Source of the DNA: Caldimicrobium sp. | GTDB lineage: Bacteria; Desulfobacterota; Thermodesulfobacteria; Thermodesulfobacteriales; Thermodesulfobacteriaceae | NCBI GenBank assembly: GCA_025059715.1 | Contig: JANXCE010000002.1 | Coordinates: forward strand, 1-64,000 | Reading direction: 5' to 3' | DNA length: 64,000 bases | Shown here: piece after piece, positions 40,294 to 49,450 of the stretch | Layout: each line of letters opens with the position of its first letter | How positions within the stretch are numbered: the stretch's first letter is position 1 | Translations under genes and position numbers: made by a program | The notes under the pieces: model-generated | What the model was told of the DNA's origin: nothing | Databases searched by the model: none | The model's input: only the letters and a program-made list of their open reading frames with translations

Positions 40294-41862
40294 ATGGGAA
40301 TTAATTTTCTCCCCTTTGAAAGAAACACAATAGTCAAAAAATGGAGAGGAAGACTCCCCATTGCCCTTGTTTTTCCCAATTCCTATGCCCTGGGTATGGC
40401 AAATTTAGGCTTCCTCTCACTTTATGAAAGTCTAAACAGCTATCCAGAAATAGTAGGCGAGAGATTCTTCTTTGAACATAACCATCAGATTAGATCAGTA
40501 GAGAGTGGGAATACTTTAAGGGATTTTCCAGTAATACTCTTTTCAGTTCCCTTTGAAGGTGACTTTGTAAATGTTTTACGGATTCTTCTTCGGGGAGGAA
40601 TCTCTCTTAATCCCTTAGAGCGAGCTCAAACGGTATTAGGAGGTGGAATTGCCCTTTGGTCTAACCCTGAGCCTATTAGTTCCTTTTTTGATGGTTTTTT
40701 ATTAGGAGAGTGGGAGGCCTTAGAGCAAAGGATTGTGCCTCTCCTCATAGAGAAGGGCTGGAATAAAGGAGAACTTCTCAGCGCTCTTCAGAGCTTTGAC
40801 TTTTTCTATAGTCCGGTTCACTTTGGAAAAAAGAGGATCAAAATAGTTAAAGCAGTGCCCTTGCAAAAGCCCCTTTTGTCTAAAATTACCAGTAAAAAAG
40901 CTGAATTTGGAGAAAGTTATCTCCTTGAAGTATCTCGAGGTTGTGGTAGGGGTTGTAGATTTTGCTTAGCTGGTTTTATTTATCGCCCCCCACGTAAGTT
41001 TTCCTTAGAGAGCCTGCTTGCCAGAGCGGAGGAAATACCTGCAGGGTCAAAGGTAGGCTTAATTGGTCTTGAGTTTGTGGACCGTGAGGAAATTTGGAAA
41101 GTTGGAGAATTTCTGTTGCAGAGGGAGGTCACCCTCACCTTTTCTTCTTTAAGAATTGATGCCCTACAAGAGAACTTCCTTAAACTTTTGAGACAGACCA
41201 AAAGTGTAGCCCTTGCTCCAGAAGTTGCTAGTTATAAACTAAAAAAAATTATTAACAAAGATATAGACGAAGGGGATATTTTCAGGGCTTTAGAAAATCT
41301 TCAAAAAAGTGGGATTAGGAAAATAAAGTTATACTTTATGATAGGACTACCTAAGGAAGAAGAGGAAGATCTCTATACTCTTGCCACTTTTGTTAAAAAG
41401 CTCTTTCAGAAAAAGTGGCGCCTTCAATTCAATTTTTCCTTTGCCTTTTTTGTCCCGAAACCCCATACTCCCTTTCAATGGGCTTCCTTTGAGGACATAA
41501 AGAAGCTTGAAGAAAAGAGCAGCTTGTTAAGGATTGAACTCAAGGGAATCCCCAAAATTAAGTTTGACTCTCTCTATGAGGCGCTCTTACAAGCTTTTTT
41601 AGCAAGGGGAGATATCTCTCTAAGTGAGCCTCTTCTAAGGTTAGCCCAGGGCACACCCATTAAAAAGCTGTTAAGAGATCTCAATACAAAGAATTATCTT
41701 TTAAATCCTCCTTCTAAGGTTGATTTCCCCTTTCCCTGGGATTTCATTGATACGGGGGTCTCCAAGAGATATCTTTATAGAGAATGGCAAAGGGCTTTAC
41801 AGGGTAAGGTAACCCCTGTCTGTAGTCCTAAATCTTGTAGGGCTTGTGGTGCTTGTTCATAG
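40294..41862 (+). CDS. B12-binding-type radical SAM protein (TIGR03960-like)
   Basis: LEVSRGCGRGCRFCLAGFIYRPPR radical SAM cluster motif preceded by cobalamin-binding-like N-terminus. Confidence 0.85.
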   Translation: MGINFLPFERNTIVKKWRGRLPIALVFPNSYALGMANLGFLSLYESLNSYPEIVGERFFFEHNHQIRSVESGNTLRDFPVILFSVPFEGDFVNVLRILLRGGISLNPLERAQTVLGGGIALWSNPEPISSFFDGFLLGEWEALEQRIVPLLIEKGWNKGELLSALQSFDFFYSPVHFGKKRIKIVKAVPLQKPLLSKITSKKAEFGESYLLEVSRGCGRGCRFCLAGFIYRPPRKFSLESLLARAEEIPAGSKVGLIGLEFVDREEIWKVGEFLLQREVTLTFSSLRIDALQENFLKLLRQTKSVALAPEVASYKLKKIINKDIDEGDIFRALENLQKSGIRKIKLYFMIGLPKEEEEDLYTLATFVKKLFQKKWRLQFNFSFAFFVPKPHTPFQWASFEDIKKLEEKSSLLRIELKGIPKIKFDSLYEALLQAFLARGDISLSEPLLRLAQGTPIKKLLRDLNTKNYLLNPPSKVDFPFPWDFIDTGVSKRYLYREWQRALQGKVTPVCSPKSCRACGACS

Positions 41863-41902
41863 AAGCTATTGAAAATTTTTTAGAGGGAACTATATTGAGG
41901 GT

Positions 41903-42334
41903 ATGAGTGTAAACAAGGTAATACTACTGGGAAGACTTGGTGCAGATCCGGAAATTAGGTATACCCTTGAGGGAAAGCCAGTAGCTGTTTTTAGGTTGGC
42001 TACAAATGAAGTTCTGGTTAAAAATAATGAAAAGGAAACCCTTACAGAATGGCATCGATTAGTTGCCTTTGGCAGGCTTGCGGAGATTTGCGGAGAATAC
42101 CTTTCAAAGGGTTCAAGAGTTTATGTAGAAGGTAAACTAAGAACCCGCAAATTCGAGGACAAACAGGGGCAAACTCGTTTTGTCACCGAAGTCTGGGTTC
42201 AAAATCTCCAAATCCTTGATAGAAAGACAGAAGAGCCCTCCTCAGACACAAAAAAAGCCTCTTTCTCTAAAGAGGAATACTTTGAATCAGTAGAGGATTT
42301 ACCGGCAATATCCGACGAAGACATACCCTTTTAA
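41903..42334 (+). CDS. ssb: Single-stranded DNA-binding protein
   Basis: MSVNKVILLGRLGADPEIRYT...TEWHRLVAFGRLAEICGEYLSKGSRVYVEGKLRTRKFEDKQG; acidic C-terminal tail ending DIPF. Confidence 0.96.
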   Translation: MSVNKVILLGRLGADPEIRYTLEGKPVAVFRLATNEVLVKNNEKETLTEWHRLVAFGRLAEICGEYLSKGSRVYVEGKLRTRKFEDKQGQTRFVTEVWVQNLQILDRKTEEPSSDTKKASFSKEEYFESVEDLPAISDEDIPF

Positions 42335-42692
42335 GGTTATTTACTAATCTTCTTTAAAGCCTTTGAGAAAAAGGTCCACTACTTGCTTTTGAAAGCTATA
42401 ATTTATAAGCCTAATTTCTAAAAGTTCTCTCTTTTTTGTAACTCTAACCATAAAAAACTCTTGAGGAAAAAACGATTGCCCATACTATTGATTGCCCATA
42501 CTAATAAAAGTGCTAACCAAAAAGATAGAGACTAAAGGTAAAGTAAAAAAATAAGCAAGGAAACTTACACTAATACCCAGAGAAAATTCTTGGGATAATA
42601 AGGTCTTTCCTCCCAAATAAGTGCGGTGTTTCCTTTAGCACCCCATCTTCCTCAGAAAAAATCTTTAGACTATGAGACTCAACTAAAATGGG

Positions 42693-44081
42693 CTATTGAA
42701 GAAATTTTTTGGTCCTTGGAGTTAGGGGCTCCCTCTCAAGGAGGGTATCGGTAGAAGGGTCAGGAATTAGATCCTCATGGAACTCTTCTTCTATAGCGTT
42801 TTCTTCATCTAATTTATAAATCTCTCTGATAAGACTTATGGCAAAGCGCCCCTCTTCATGATATCCGTTTTTTAGAAATTGAATAGGATACCAGAGCAAT
42901 TTCTGGGTTAGGGACTTCGTAAGAATCTCTATAGCCTCTATCTCGTCCTCGGAGAGATTTCTAAGTTTTTTGAGGGTTTTCTCCAATTCTTTTTTCCTTA
43001 AGAGCTCCGCTTTATTGGTTAACCTTTTGATTGTAGGGTGAAGACTCAACTCAGAGAGCCACCTCTTCATTTTTAGAACTTCTTCCTCAATAATTGCCTC
43101 TGCTCGAAGAGCTTCTCTTTTTCTATTTTTAAGATTTTCTTCAACCACATTTTTTAGATCGTCAATGTCAAAGAGATAAGTGTTTTCTAATTCATTCACC
43201 GAGGGTTCCACATCGCGAGGAACGGCTATGTCGATGATAAAAAGCGGTCTATACTTTCGGGCTTTCAATAGGGGCGTTAGAAGTTTTTTGGTGAGGATAA
43301 AATTAGGGGCTCCAGTGGAAGAAATAATGATATCCGCTTGAATTATAGCTTCAGAGAGTCCTTCAAGGGGATAGGCTTTCCCTTGAAATCGCTTCGCAAG
43401 CTCCACAGCCTTAGAGAAAGTTCTGTTGGCAATCATTATCTCTGAGACACCGAAGGATAAGAGATGCTGACAAGCAAGCTCCGCCATCTCTCCAGCCCCA
43501 AGCAAAAGTACTCTCTTGTCCTTTAAGGAGCCAAGAATTTTCTTGGCAAGCTGAGTTGCAGCAAAGCTGACCGAAACAGCTCCTCCACCAATGCCCGTCT
43601 CTGTCCGCACTTTTTTGGCTACAAAAAAGGCACGATGTAAAAGCTTGTTGAGAACCAAACCTGAAGTTTTAAATTCTAAGGCTTTTTTATACGCCTCTTT
43701 CATCTGACCCAAGATTTGTGGCTCTCCCAGAACCATAGAATCAAGCCCACAGGCTACTCTAAAGAGGTGCCTCACAACCTCTTCATTCTCAAGAAAATAA
43801 CACCAGGAAGAGAGGGCCTCCAAAGACAATCTCACTTCCTCCTCTAAAAAAGCGGAAAACCCTTCTAAAAGTCTCTCCCTTTGATCCTCTGAAAAAACAA
43901 ATGTAAATTCTACCCTATTGCAAGTAGAAAGGAAAAATACTTCCTTACAAGGTAAAGCTAAATTTTTTAACCTTTCTAAAGGGTGGTTTCGAGAGGAGGC
44001 AAAGGATAGTTTCTCCCTTATTTCTACAGGAGCGGATCTATGATTTAATCCTAGAAGTAAAAGGACAAAATCAGTTTCCAT
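42693..44081 (-). CDS. hemA: Glutamyl-tRNA reductase
   Basis: GLNHRSAPVEIREKLSF, FFLSTCNRVEF, HLFRVACGLDSMVLGEPQILGQMKEAY. Confidence 0.97.
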   Translation of the reverse strand: METDFVLLLLGLNHRSAPVEIREKLSFASSRNHPLERLKNLALPCKEVFFLSTCNRVEFTFVFSEDQRERLLEGFSAFLEEEVRLSLEALSSWCYFLENEEVVRHLFRVACGLDSMVLGEPQILGQMKEAYKKALEFKTSGLVLNKLLHRAFFVAKKVRTETGIGGGAVSVSFAATQLAKKILGSLKDKRVLLLGAGEMAELACQHLLSFGVSEIMIANRTFSKAVELAKRFQGKAYPLEGLSEAIIQADIIISSTGAPNFILTKKLLTPLLKARKYRPLFIIDIAVPRDVEPSVNELENTYLFDIDDLKNVVEENLKNRKREALRAEAIIEEEVLKMKRWLSELSLHPTIKRLTNKAELLRKKELEKTLKKLRNLSEDEIEAIEILTKSLTQKLLWYPIQFLKNGYHEEGRFAISLIREIYKLDEENAIEEEFHEDLIPDPSTDTLLEREPLTPRTKKFLQ

Positions 44082-44898
44082 AGGTATGAAAGCCTTTAAA
44101 ATAAAAATTTACGACAAAAAAGGTAAAAAACCAGAGGGAACTCCCAAGAATAAACATATAGGCAAGTCTTTTTCCCCTCCATCCAATTAGAATTCTTTGA
44201 TGAAGCATCCCTGCATAAATTAACCATAAAGAAAGAGAGATAACTTCCTTAGCAGACCACCTCCAGTAATCTCCAAAGGCACTCTCACTCCATAAGGCTC
44301 CACTCAGTAGGCCAATGGTGAGAAAAAAGAACCCTTGATATAAAGCCCTCTCTGATATACGCTCCAGAGAATTTAGAGGCGGAAGTTTTCTAAAAAAATG
44401 ACCAAAGTGTTTCCTCTTTATTTCTCTTTCCTGTAAAAGATACATAACAGAACTTGATAAACCTGTAAGTAAAAAGGCATGTGACAAAAGAGAGGAAATA
44501 ACATGAATAGGAAACCAAAAACTTTTAATATATGGGGAAAAGGGAGAAAGAGGGGCTTCACGAAAATACAGGTAGCTTAGTAAAAGAAAGAAAAGGGGAA
44601 GAGGCATTAAAAAGGTTCCTAAGGTATAGGCCTTATCTCTGCTAAATGAAAAATAAAAATAGGTCATCACCAAGAGAAAGGAGAAAAGACTTAAGATCTC
44701 ACGAAAAGTAAAATAATTTACCTCATAGAGCTCCTTTATAAAAAGGAGGACATAAATAAAATGAAAGAGAGCTCCAGCCAAAAGGACACCTTGAGTAATT
44801 TGAAGGGCCTTGCGATCTAAGGTTTTAAAGTAGAATATGAAACCTATCCAGGAAACGAGATAAATAAAAAAAGCCAGATCTAAAAACAGAGATTTCAT
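44071..44898 (-). CDS. CcsA/HemX-type cytochrome c biogenesis protein
   Basis: Polytopic; WSAKEVISLSLWLIYAGMLHQRILIGWRGKRLAYMFILG tryptophan-rich region; upstream of hemA. Confidence 0.88.
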   Translation of the reverse strand: MKSLFLDLAFFIYLVSWIGFIFYFKTLDRKALQITQGVLLAGALFHFIYVLLFIKELYEVNYFTFREILSLFSFLLVMTYFYFSFSRDKAYTLGTFLMPLPLFFLLLSYLYFREAPLSPFSPYIKSFWFPIHVISSLLSHAFLLTGLSSSVMYLLQEREIKRKHFGHFFRKLPPLNSLERISERALYQGFFFLTIGLLSGALWSESAFGDYWRWSAKEVISLSLWLIYAGMLHQRILIGWRGKRLAYMFILGSSLWFFTFFVVNFYFKGFHTYGN

Positions 44899-44912
44899 TT
44901 AAAAAAAAAGAA

Positions 44913-45329
44913 TTATTCTTCCTTAAATTTCTTTCTTATAATAAACACTGAGCAAGGAGCAAAAGAGACCACTTTAGCGGTAGTGCTTCCCAAGGTAAAT
45001 CTGAGGATGTCCGGTCTACTTCCCCTTGCGCCCATGAGAAGAAGGTCTGCCTCTTCTTTTTCCACAAACTTTAAAATAGCCTCTGCCACAGAGTAATCCT
45101 CAACCAAAACACTTCTAAGGGGAACTTGGGGAATAAGAGCCTTAGCCTCTTTTAAAAGATTTTCCGCCTTGTTTTTTGCATTTGCTACCTCTTCCTTCGT
45201 CATATCCTCTCTAATGGGCACCACAGTGAGCACTATAATTTCGCCTTTTTCTTCCTCTAAAAACTTGGTTGCTCGCTTCAAACCTTCCTTAGCATCCTCC
45301 GAACCATCATAAGCTACCACGATTTTCAT
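44913..45329 (-). CDS. Universal stress protein
   Basis: IVVAYDGSEDAKEGLKRA...LLLMGARGSRPDILRFTLGSTTAKVVSFAPCSVFII. Confidence 0.95.
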   Translation of the reverse strand: MKIVVAYDGSEDAKEGLKRATKFLEEEKGEIIVLTVVPIREDMTKEEVANAKNKAENLLKEAKALIPQVPLRSVLVEDYSVAEAILKFVEKEEADLLLMGARGSRPDILRFTLGSTTAKVVSFAPCSVFIIRKKFKEE

Positions 45330-45365
45330 AGAGTCCTCCTATGTTTTTTTAGAATAGTTGGATTT

Positions 45366-45395
45366 ATTATACCTTATTTTAAGTAAGTATGTCAA
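45366..45395 (-). promoter_or_regulatory. Consensus sigma-70-type promoter of the USP gene
   Basis: Minus strand TTGACA-18 bp-TATAAT (TTGACATACTTACTTAAAATAAGGTATAAT), about 40 bp upstream of the 45329 start. Confidence 0.75.
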
Positions 45396-45397
45396 GT

Positions 45398-45775
45398 TCA
45401 TGTATAAGTCCATATGATTTTAGACTGAGGGGAATTCTCGTAAAATTTATAACAAATCCACTCCAAAGGCGATACATTCCCAAGACCACTATGCACCCTC
45501 TCCGTATTATACCATATCAAATACCTCATAAGCTCCCTGTTAAACTCCTCCAAATCATCCTTCAACATCCACTCCCTATACTCAATAAACTCCTCTTCCA
45601 AAGTCCGATTAAACCTCTCTACATACCCATTCCCCTCCCTCTCAAGCTCCGTCGCAAATTCCCATAAAAATTCACTCCCATTATCAGTCTGCACACCCCT
45701 TATCTTAAAAGGAGTTATCGCCTTAAACTTACTCCATAAGTCCCTTCCATTCCTGCTTGATAAATTACTATACAC
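45398..45775 (-). pseudogene. Degenerate rve-type (DDE integrase-core) transposase fragment
   Basis: GVQTDNGSEFLWEFATELE...NGYVERFNRTLEEEF...YLIWYNTERVHSGLGNVSPLEW; lacks N-terminal half and carries an internal deletion between DNGSEF and YVERFNRTLEEEF. Confidence 0.85.
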
Positions 45776-45805
45776 TCACATTGGCAAAAAAAAAATAAAA
45801 AAAAA

Positions 45806-45898
45806 TGCATAAGTTCAAGGTCTTTTTAGCCTCTCGCTAACCCCTTCTCCCATCAAAGACTTAAAAATGCTGTAAAGACTTGAAGCAATTAGAGATGC
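45806..45898 (-). repeat. 93-bp dispersed repeat, copy A (transposase-derived remnant)
   Basis: 85/93 identical to 63856..63948. Minus-strand frame ASLIASSLYSIFKSLMGEGVSERLKRP* conserved; preceded (shifted frame) by SIDDYTHSSLMATSFH resembling an rve IDD motif. Confidence 0.85.
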
Positions 45899-45984
45899 CT
45901 CTCTCTCAATGAAAAGAAGTCGCCATAAGACTACTATGGGTATAGTCATCTATCGAACAGGAGTGGTTTGAATTTTTTTTGGTG

Positions 45985-46087
45985 TAAAAAGTCTTGGGCT
46001 TGGACCGTATCACCTTTAGAGTGGATTTTCTACAAATTTAATGAGAATACCCCTCAGTCTAAATCCTATGGATTCATACAAAATTAG
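45985..46087 (+). pseudogene. C-terminal remnant of a second, oppositely oriented transposase copy
   Basis: SPLEWIFYKFNENTPQSKSYGFIQN* (ending 46087) parallels SPLEWICYKFYENSPQSKIIWTYT* of the minus-strand copy. Confidence 0.7.
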
Positions 46088-46138
46088 GGTTCAAGAAAAC
46101 CTTTGACTTTTCCCTACTGGTGGGATAAAATTAACTAA

Positions 46139-46722
46139 ATGTTAACTTTAGAGGTCTCAAAAAGTAGAGTGCCTTCTTTGGATTTTAAAGGAGAGAAGGC
46201 CTCTTTTGGTCGATATGGTATTCATGATTATCCTGCCATGTTACATTATCTTGTTGTAAGAAGCATTCTTAAAGAATTTGCTTTTGGTAAAAAAGTGTTA
46301 TACGATCCCTTTTGTGGTAGCGGTGTTTCTCTTTGTGAAGGTTTAAGGTTTGGCTTGAGAGTATACGGAACTGATATTAATCCTCTGCCTTCTTAATAGC
46401 AAAGGTCAGATGTTCTGAGATTAAAGAAATACCTAATAAAGAAATAATTCAGAGAATCAAAAATTCAAAACCTGAAATTCCTGAAGTTAAAAATATTGAA
46501 TATTGGTTTAAGGAGTATGTAATAGAAGATTTGGGCAAAATCAGAACTGCCATCAAAGAGTATCAAGACAGAGATTTTTATGAGTTACTTCTTGTAGCTT
46601 TTTCTCAAACAATAAGAGAAGTATCAAATAACAAAAAGGAAGAATTTAAAAGATATAGTCTTAGTGAAAAAGAATTAAGTAAGTTTAATCCAGATGTGTT
46701 TTGTCTATATCTAACCTCCTAA
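46139..46722 (+). pseudogene. DNA methyltransferase (N4/N6, D12-class-like) remnant, frameshifted and truncated
   Basis: VLYDPFCGSGVSLCEGLRFGLRVYGTDINPL (SAM motif), then a frame change near 46390 to LIAKVRCSEIKEI...; C-terminal catalytic/target part missing. Confidence 0.8.
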
Positions 46723-46765
46723 AACTAATATATAGATAGACTTTTTAGTTACTTTAAGTTAAATT

Positions 46766-46903
46766 GCTAACCTATCAATGGTTAGCTATTCATCTAAACT
46801 CGTCCTCATATGAACTTAATTATAGAATTAAGTGAGTAAATCTGTGAGTTGCTATGAGATTCTATGACTTTTAATCTAAAGAAAACTTCCTCTTTAGAGG
46901 AAG
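46766..46903. other. Cluster of three perfect stem-loops
   Basis: GCTAACC-7nt-GGTTAGC (46766..46786), ACTTAATT-4nt-AATTAAGT (46814..46833), CTTCCTC-4nt-GAGGAAG (46886..46903). Confidence 0.6.
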
Positions 46904-47023
46904 GCTTTCTAAGTGAAGTTGAGTCTTTTACGCATTTTTGTATCTTGATTCCGCAACTTACCTTCAGCTTTCTACTCCTCTCATTTATTTACTACTTCCT
47001 TACATTCCAATAAAGAGTGGAAC

Positions 47024-47803
47024 CTATTTAGAGGGGCAAAGACTATCACTTCTATTTTCGTAAGATAGCGCAATAAAAAACTCTTTGTTGCCCTTAGCTC
47101 CGGGAAGCGGACTCTCTATAACTCCCAGGGGCTTTAGTTTAAGTTCTAAAGCATAATCCCAGATACTCTGAACTACTTTAAAATGTAATTTAGTATCCTT
47201 TACAATACCCCTTTTTACCTCCCTTGGAGAAAGTTCAAATTGGGGTTTTATGAGGGCAATAATCAAGCCGCCCTCCTTCAAAAGAGGGGGTAACACAGGT
47301 AAGATCCTTTTCAAAGAAATAAAGGATACATCCACGGTAATAAGATCAAATTTCTCCGGAAACATCTCTGGGGTTAAGTATCTTGCATTTATTCCCTCAA
47401 GTGATATAACCCGAGGATCACCTCTTAACTTATAGTGTAGCTGTCCCTTGCCTACATCTAAAGCATACACCTTCTTTGCTCTGTGTGCCAAAAGACAGTG
47501 GGTAAACCCACCTGTAGAAGCACCCACATCTAAGCATACCCAATCCTTAGGGTCAATCGCAAAGAGTTTGAGGGCTGCCTCAAGCTTTAGGCCTCCCCTT
47601 GACACATAGGGCAGATCCTCTTCTATGGAAAAGATAGAATCCACCGGTAATAGTTCACTGGGCTTCTTGATCTGCTGAAAATTACTACCGTCTGTGGAGT
47701 AACGAACTTTTCCTGCCAAAATTATAGCTTGAGCCCTTTGTCTACTATCAACAAGGCCCTTTTCCACTAACAACTTATCCGCTCTGATCTTTTTAACCTT
47801 CAA
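47024..47803 (-). CDS. tlyA: TlyA-family rRNA 2'-O-methyltransferase
   Basis: S4-like N-terminus RADKLLVEKGLVDSRQRAQAIILAGKV; CLDVGASTGGFTHCLL; IKPQFEL. Confidence 0.94.
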   Translation of the reverse strand: MKVKKIRADKLLVEKGLVDSRQRAQAIILAGKVRYSTDGSNFQQIKKPSELLPVDSIFSIEEDLPYVSRGGLKLEAALKLFAIDPKDWVCLDVGASTGGFTHCLLAHRAKKVYALDVGKGQLHYKLRGDPRVISLEGINARYLTPEMFPEKFDLITVDVSFISLKRILPVLPPLLKEGGLIIALIKPQFELSPREVKRGIVKDTKLHFKVVQSIWDYALELKLKPLGVIESPLPGAKGNKEFFIALSYENRSDSLCPSK

Positions 47804-49367
47804 TATCTTGCTCTAATTTTAGTAGAAGAATCTGACTCTGAGATTTGCTTTTAAGAAGCTCTATCCCCCTCTTCAACATATGGAGAAGATTGATCTCGTT
47901 AGGTTCCTTTTTGATATCCACAATCTTAGGACTATAAGTAATAACGCTGATGTAGGAGAGAATCTTTTCTCGGTATCGCTTATAAAAAAATTCCTCTATT
48001 TTTCTCAGTAACTTTCTTGCTACTACCATTGCTCCCTGTGAGGGAGTCTCCGTAAGTAACACATAGAAAACATATCCAGTGGAACTTTTAGCAATTAAAT
48101 CAGTTCTTCGCAGGTTTTTAGTTAGCTCCTGGGCAATATTTCTTAAAATCCCTTCTTCTTCGGTAAGCCCAATTTTACCCACTATTTTGGGAAAATCTGC
48201 GATATCTATACATAATAAGCTAAAAACTTTGCCATACCTTCTTGTCCTCAATAGTTCTTCCTTCACTCTTTTTAAAAAATAGGTTTCCTTGTAAACCTTT
48301 GTGTGCTCTTCATAGATACTTACTTCCTCTAATTTTTTGCTGAGAAATTCCACTTTATTTTCTAAGTCTCGCCTTTCACGCGCAAGGGCTAACAACTTAT
48401 TTTCATACTCCTCTAAAAGAATTTCTGTGTTTTCCTTTTCCCTCTCTCCCTCCATTCCCTCTTCTGATTTTATTCTCTGAAGTTCCCTTTCTCTTTCCTC
48501 CTGCCATTCTCTTAGAGTCTTGAGTTTAAACTCCTCTAAATTGAAGAGCTCCAAATAGGAATTCACTATCTTTGGAAAAATCTCTCCGAAAGCCTCAATT
48601 TCCTGGGAAGTGAGATATTTTTGGGCAAGGCCTATAAAGTTTTTCCAGCGAAGTTCACGATTAAATCCAAAGAAACTTCCACAACCTGCATCTATCATCC
48701 TCAATAAATGGAGATCCTCTTGAATCTCCCTTGGAATCATCTCTTCAGAAATTTCATGATGATACCTAAGATTAAGGATAAATCTCCTCGGAAGAGTATA
48801 GTTTTCAAAGTATTCTGCCACAATATCCTGATGGGTAATACCAAAGATCTCTCTCTCCGCCTCAAGGAGAGATATACCTTCCTGTTTTCTCTTTAAGACC
48901 TGAAGATATTTCTGAGGATTTAGAAAATACATTACAATTATGCCGAAATCCATGAGATAGGAAGCAACAGGAATATGTCTTGGAAAGTTCTCTAATAGAT
49001 CAGCCAAGAAGAAGCCTGCAATCAACTGGGTTAAAGCCCTACTCCAAAATTTTGGGAAGCTAAATTCATTTAGGGTATTTTTCATTAATTTTTTAGCTAT
49101 TAATCCGATAGTGAGGATCTTAGTAGTGGTATCACCAAGAACAAGTAGGGCTCCCCTTAATGTTGTTATTGGTTCTCCTGATTTTCTAAAACGGGGCTTG
49201 TTAGCAGTGCTTAGAAGAAAGGACTTAACTTCGCCCTCAGTATGTAAAAATTCCTCCCACTCTCTTTCACTCTTGTTGAGATAGGTTTGTAAGATTTTAA
49301 TCCCGAGTTCTGGAAAGGGTAATAGTGCTCCTTGTTCTCTCTTAATCAGTTGTTCAAGAGAACCCAT
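47793..49367 (-). CDS. HDOD-domain + degenerate GGDEF-like protein
   Basis: N-terminal HDOD (LPFPELGIKILQTYLN...), C-terminal GGDEF-like fold with KSSTGYVFYVLL where GGDEF is expected. Confidence 0.75.
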   Translation of the reverse strand: MGSLEQLIKREQGALLPFPELGIKILQTYLNKSEREWEEFLHTEGEVKSFLLSTANKPRFRKSGEPITTLRGALLVLGDTTTKILTIGLIAKKLMKNTLNEFSFPKFWSRALTQLIAGFFLADLLENFPRHIPVASYLMDFGIIVMYFLNPQKYLQVLKRKQEGISLLEAEREIFGITHQDIVAEYFENYTLPRRFILNLRYHHEISEEMIPREIQEDLHLLRMIDAGCGSFFGFNRELRWKNFIGLAQKYLTSQEIEAFGEIFPKIVNSYLELFNLEEFKLKTLREWQEERERELQRIKSEEGMEGEREKENTEILLEEYENKLLALARERRDLENKVEFLSKKLEEVSIYEEHTKVYKETYFLKRVKEELLRTRRYGKVFSLLCIDIADFPKIVGKIGLTEEEGILRNIAQELTKNLRRTDLIAKSSTGYVFYVLLTETPSQGAMVVARKLLRKIEEFFYKRYREKILSYISVITYSPKIVDIKKEPNEINLLHMLKRGIELLKSKSQSQILLLKLEQDIEG

Positions 49368-49450
49368 TGGCTTTACGCTCTATGGTGTTAAAATATAGTC
49401 TAATTGAATATTTTAAATGATTACTTCTTAATTACAATATAGGAGGGTTT

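Noticed and set aside
45389-45667. 92-aa plus-strand ORF
   Set aside because: Antisense to the degenerate transposase; composition reflects the opposite-strand coding bias.
46139-46396. Intact small methyltransferase gene
   Set aside because: Protein continuity shifts frame at about 46390 and the C-terminal part is missing; called a pseudogene instead.
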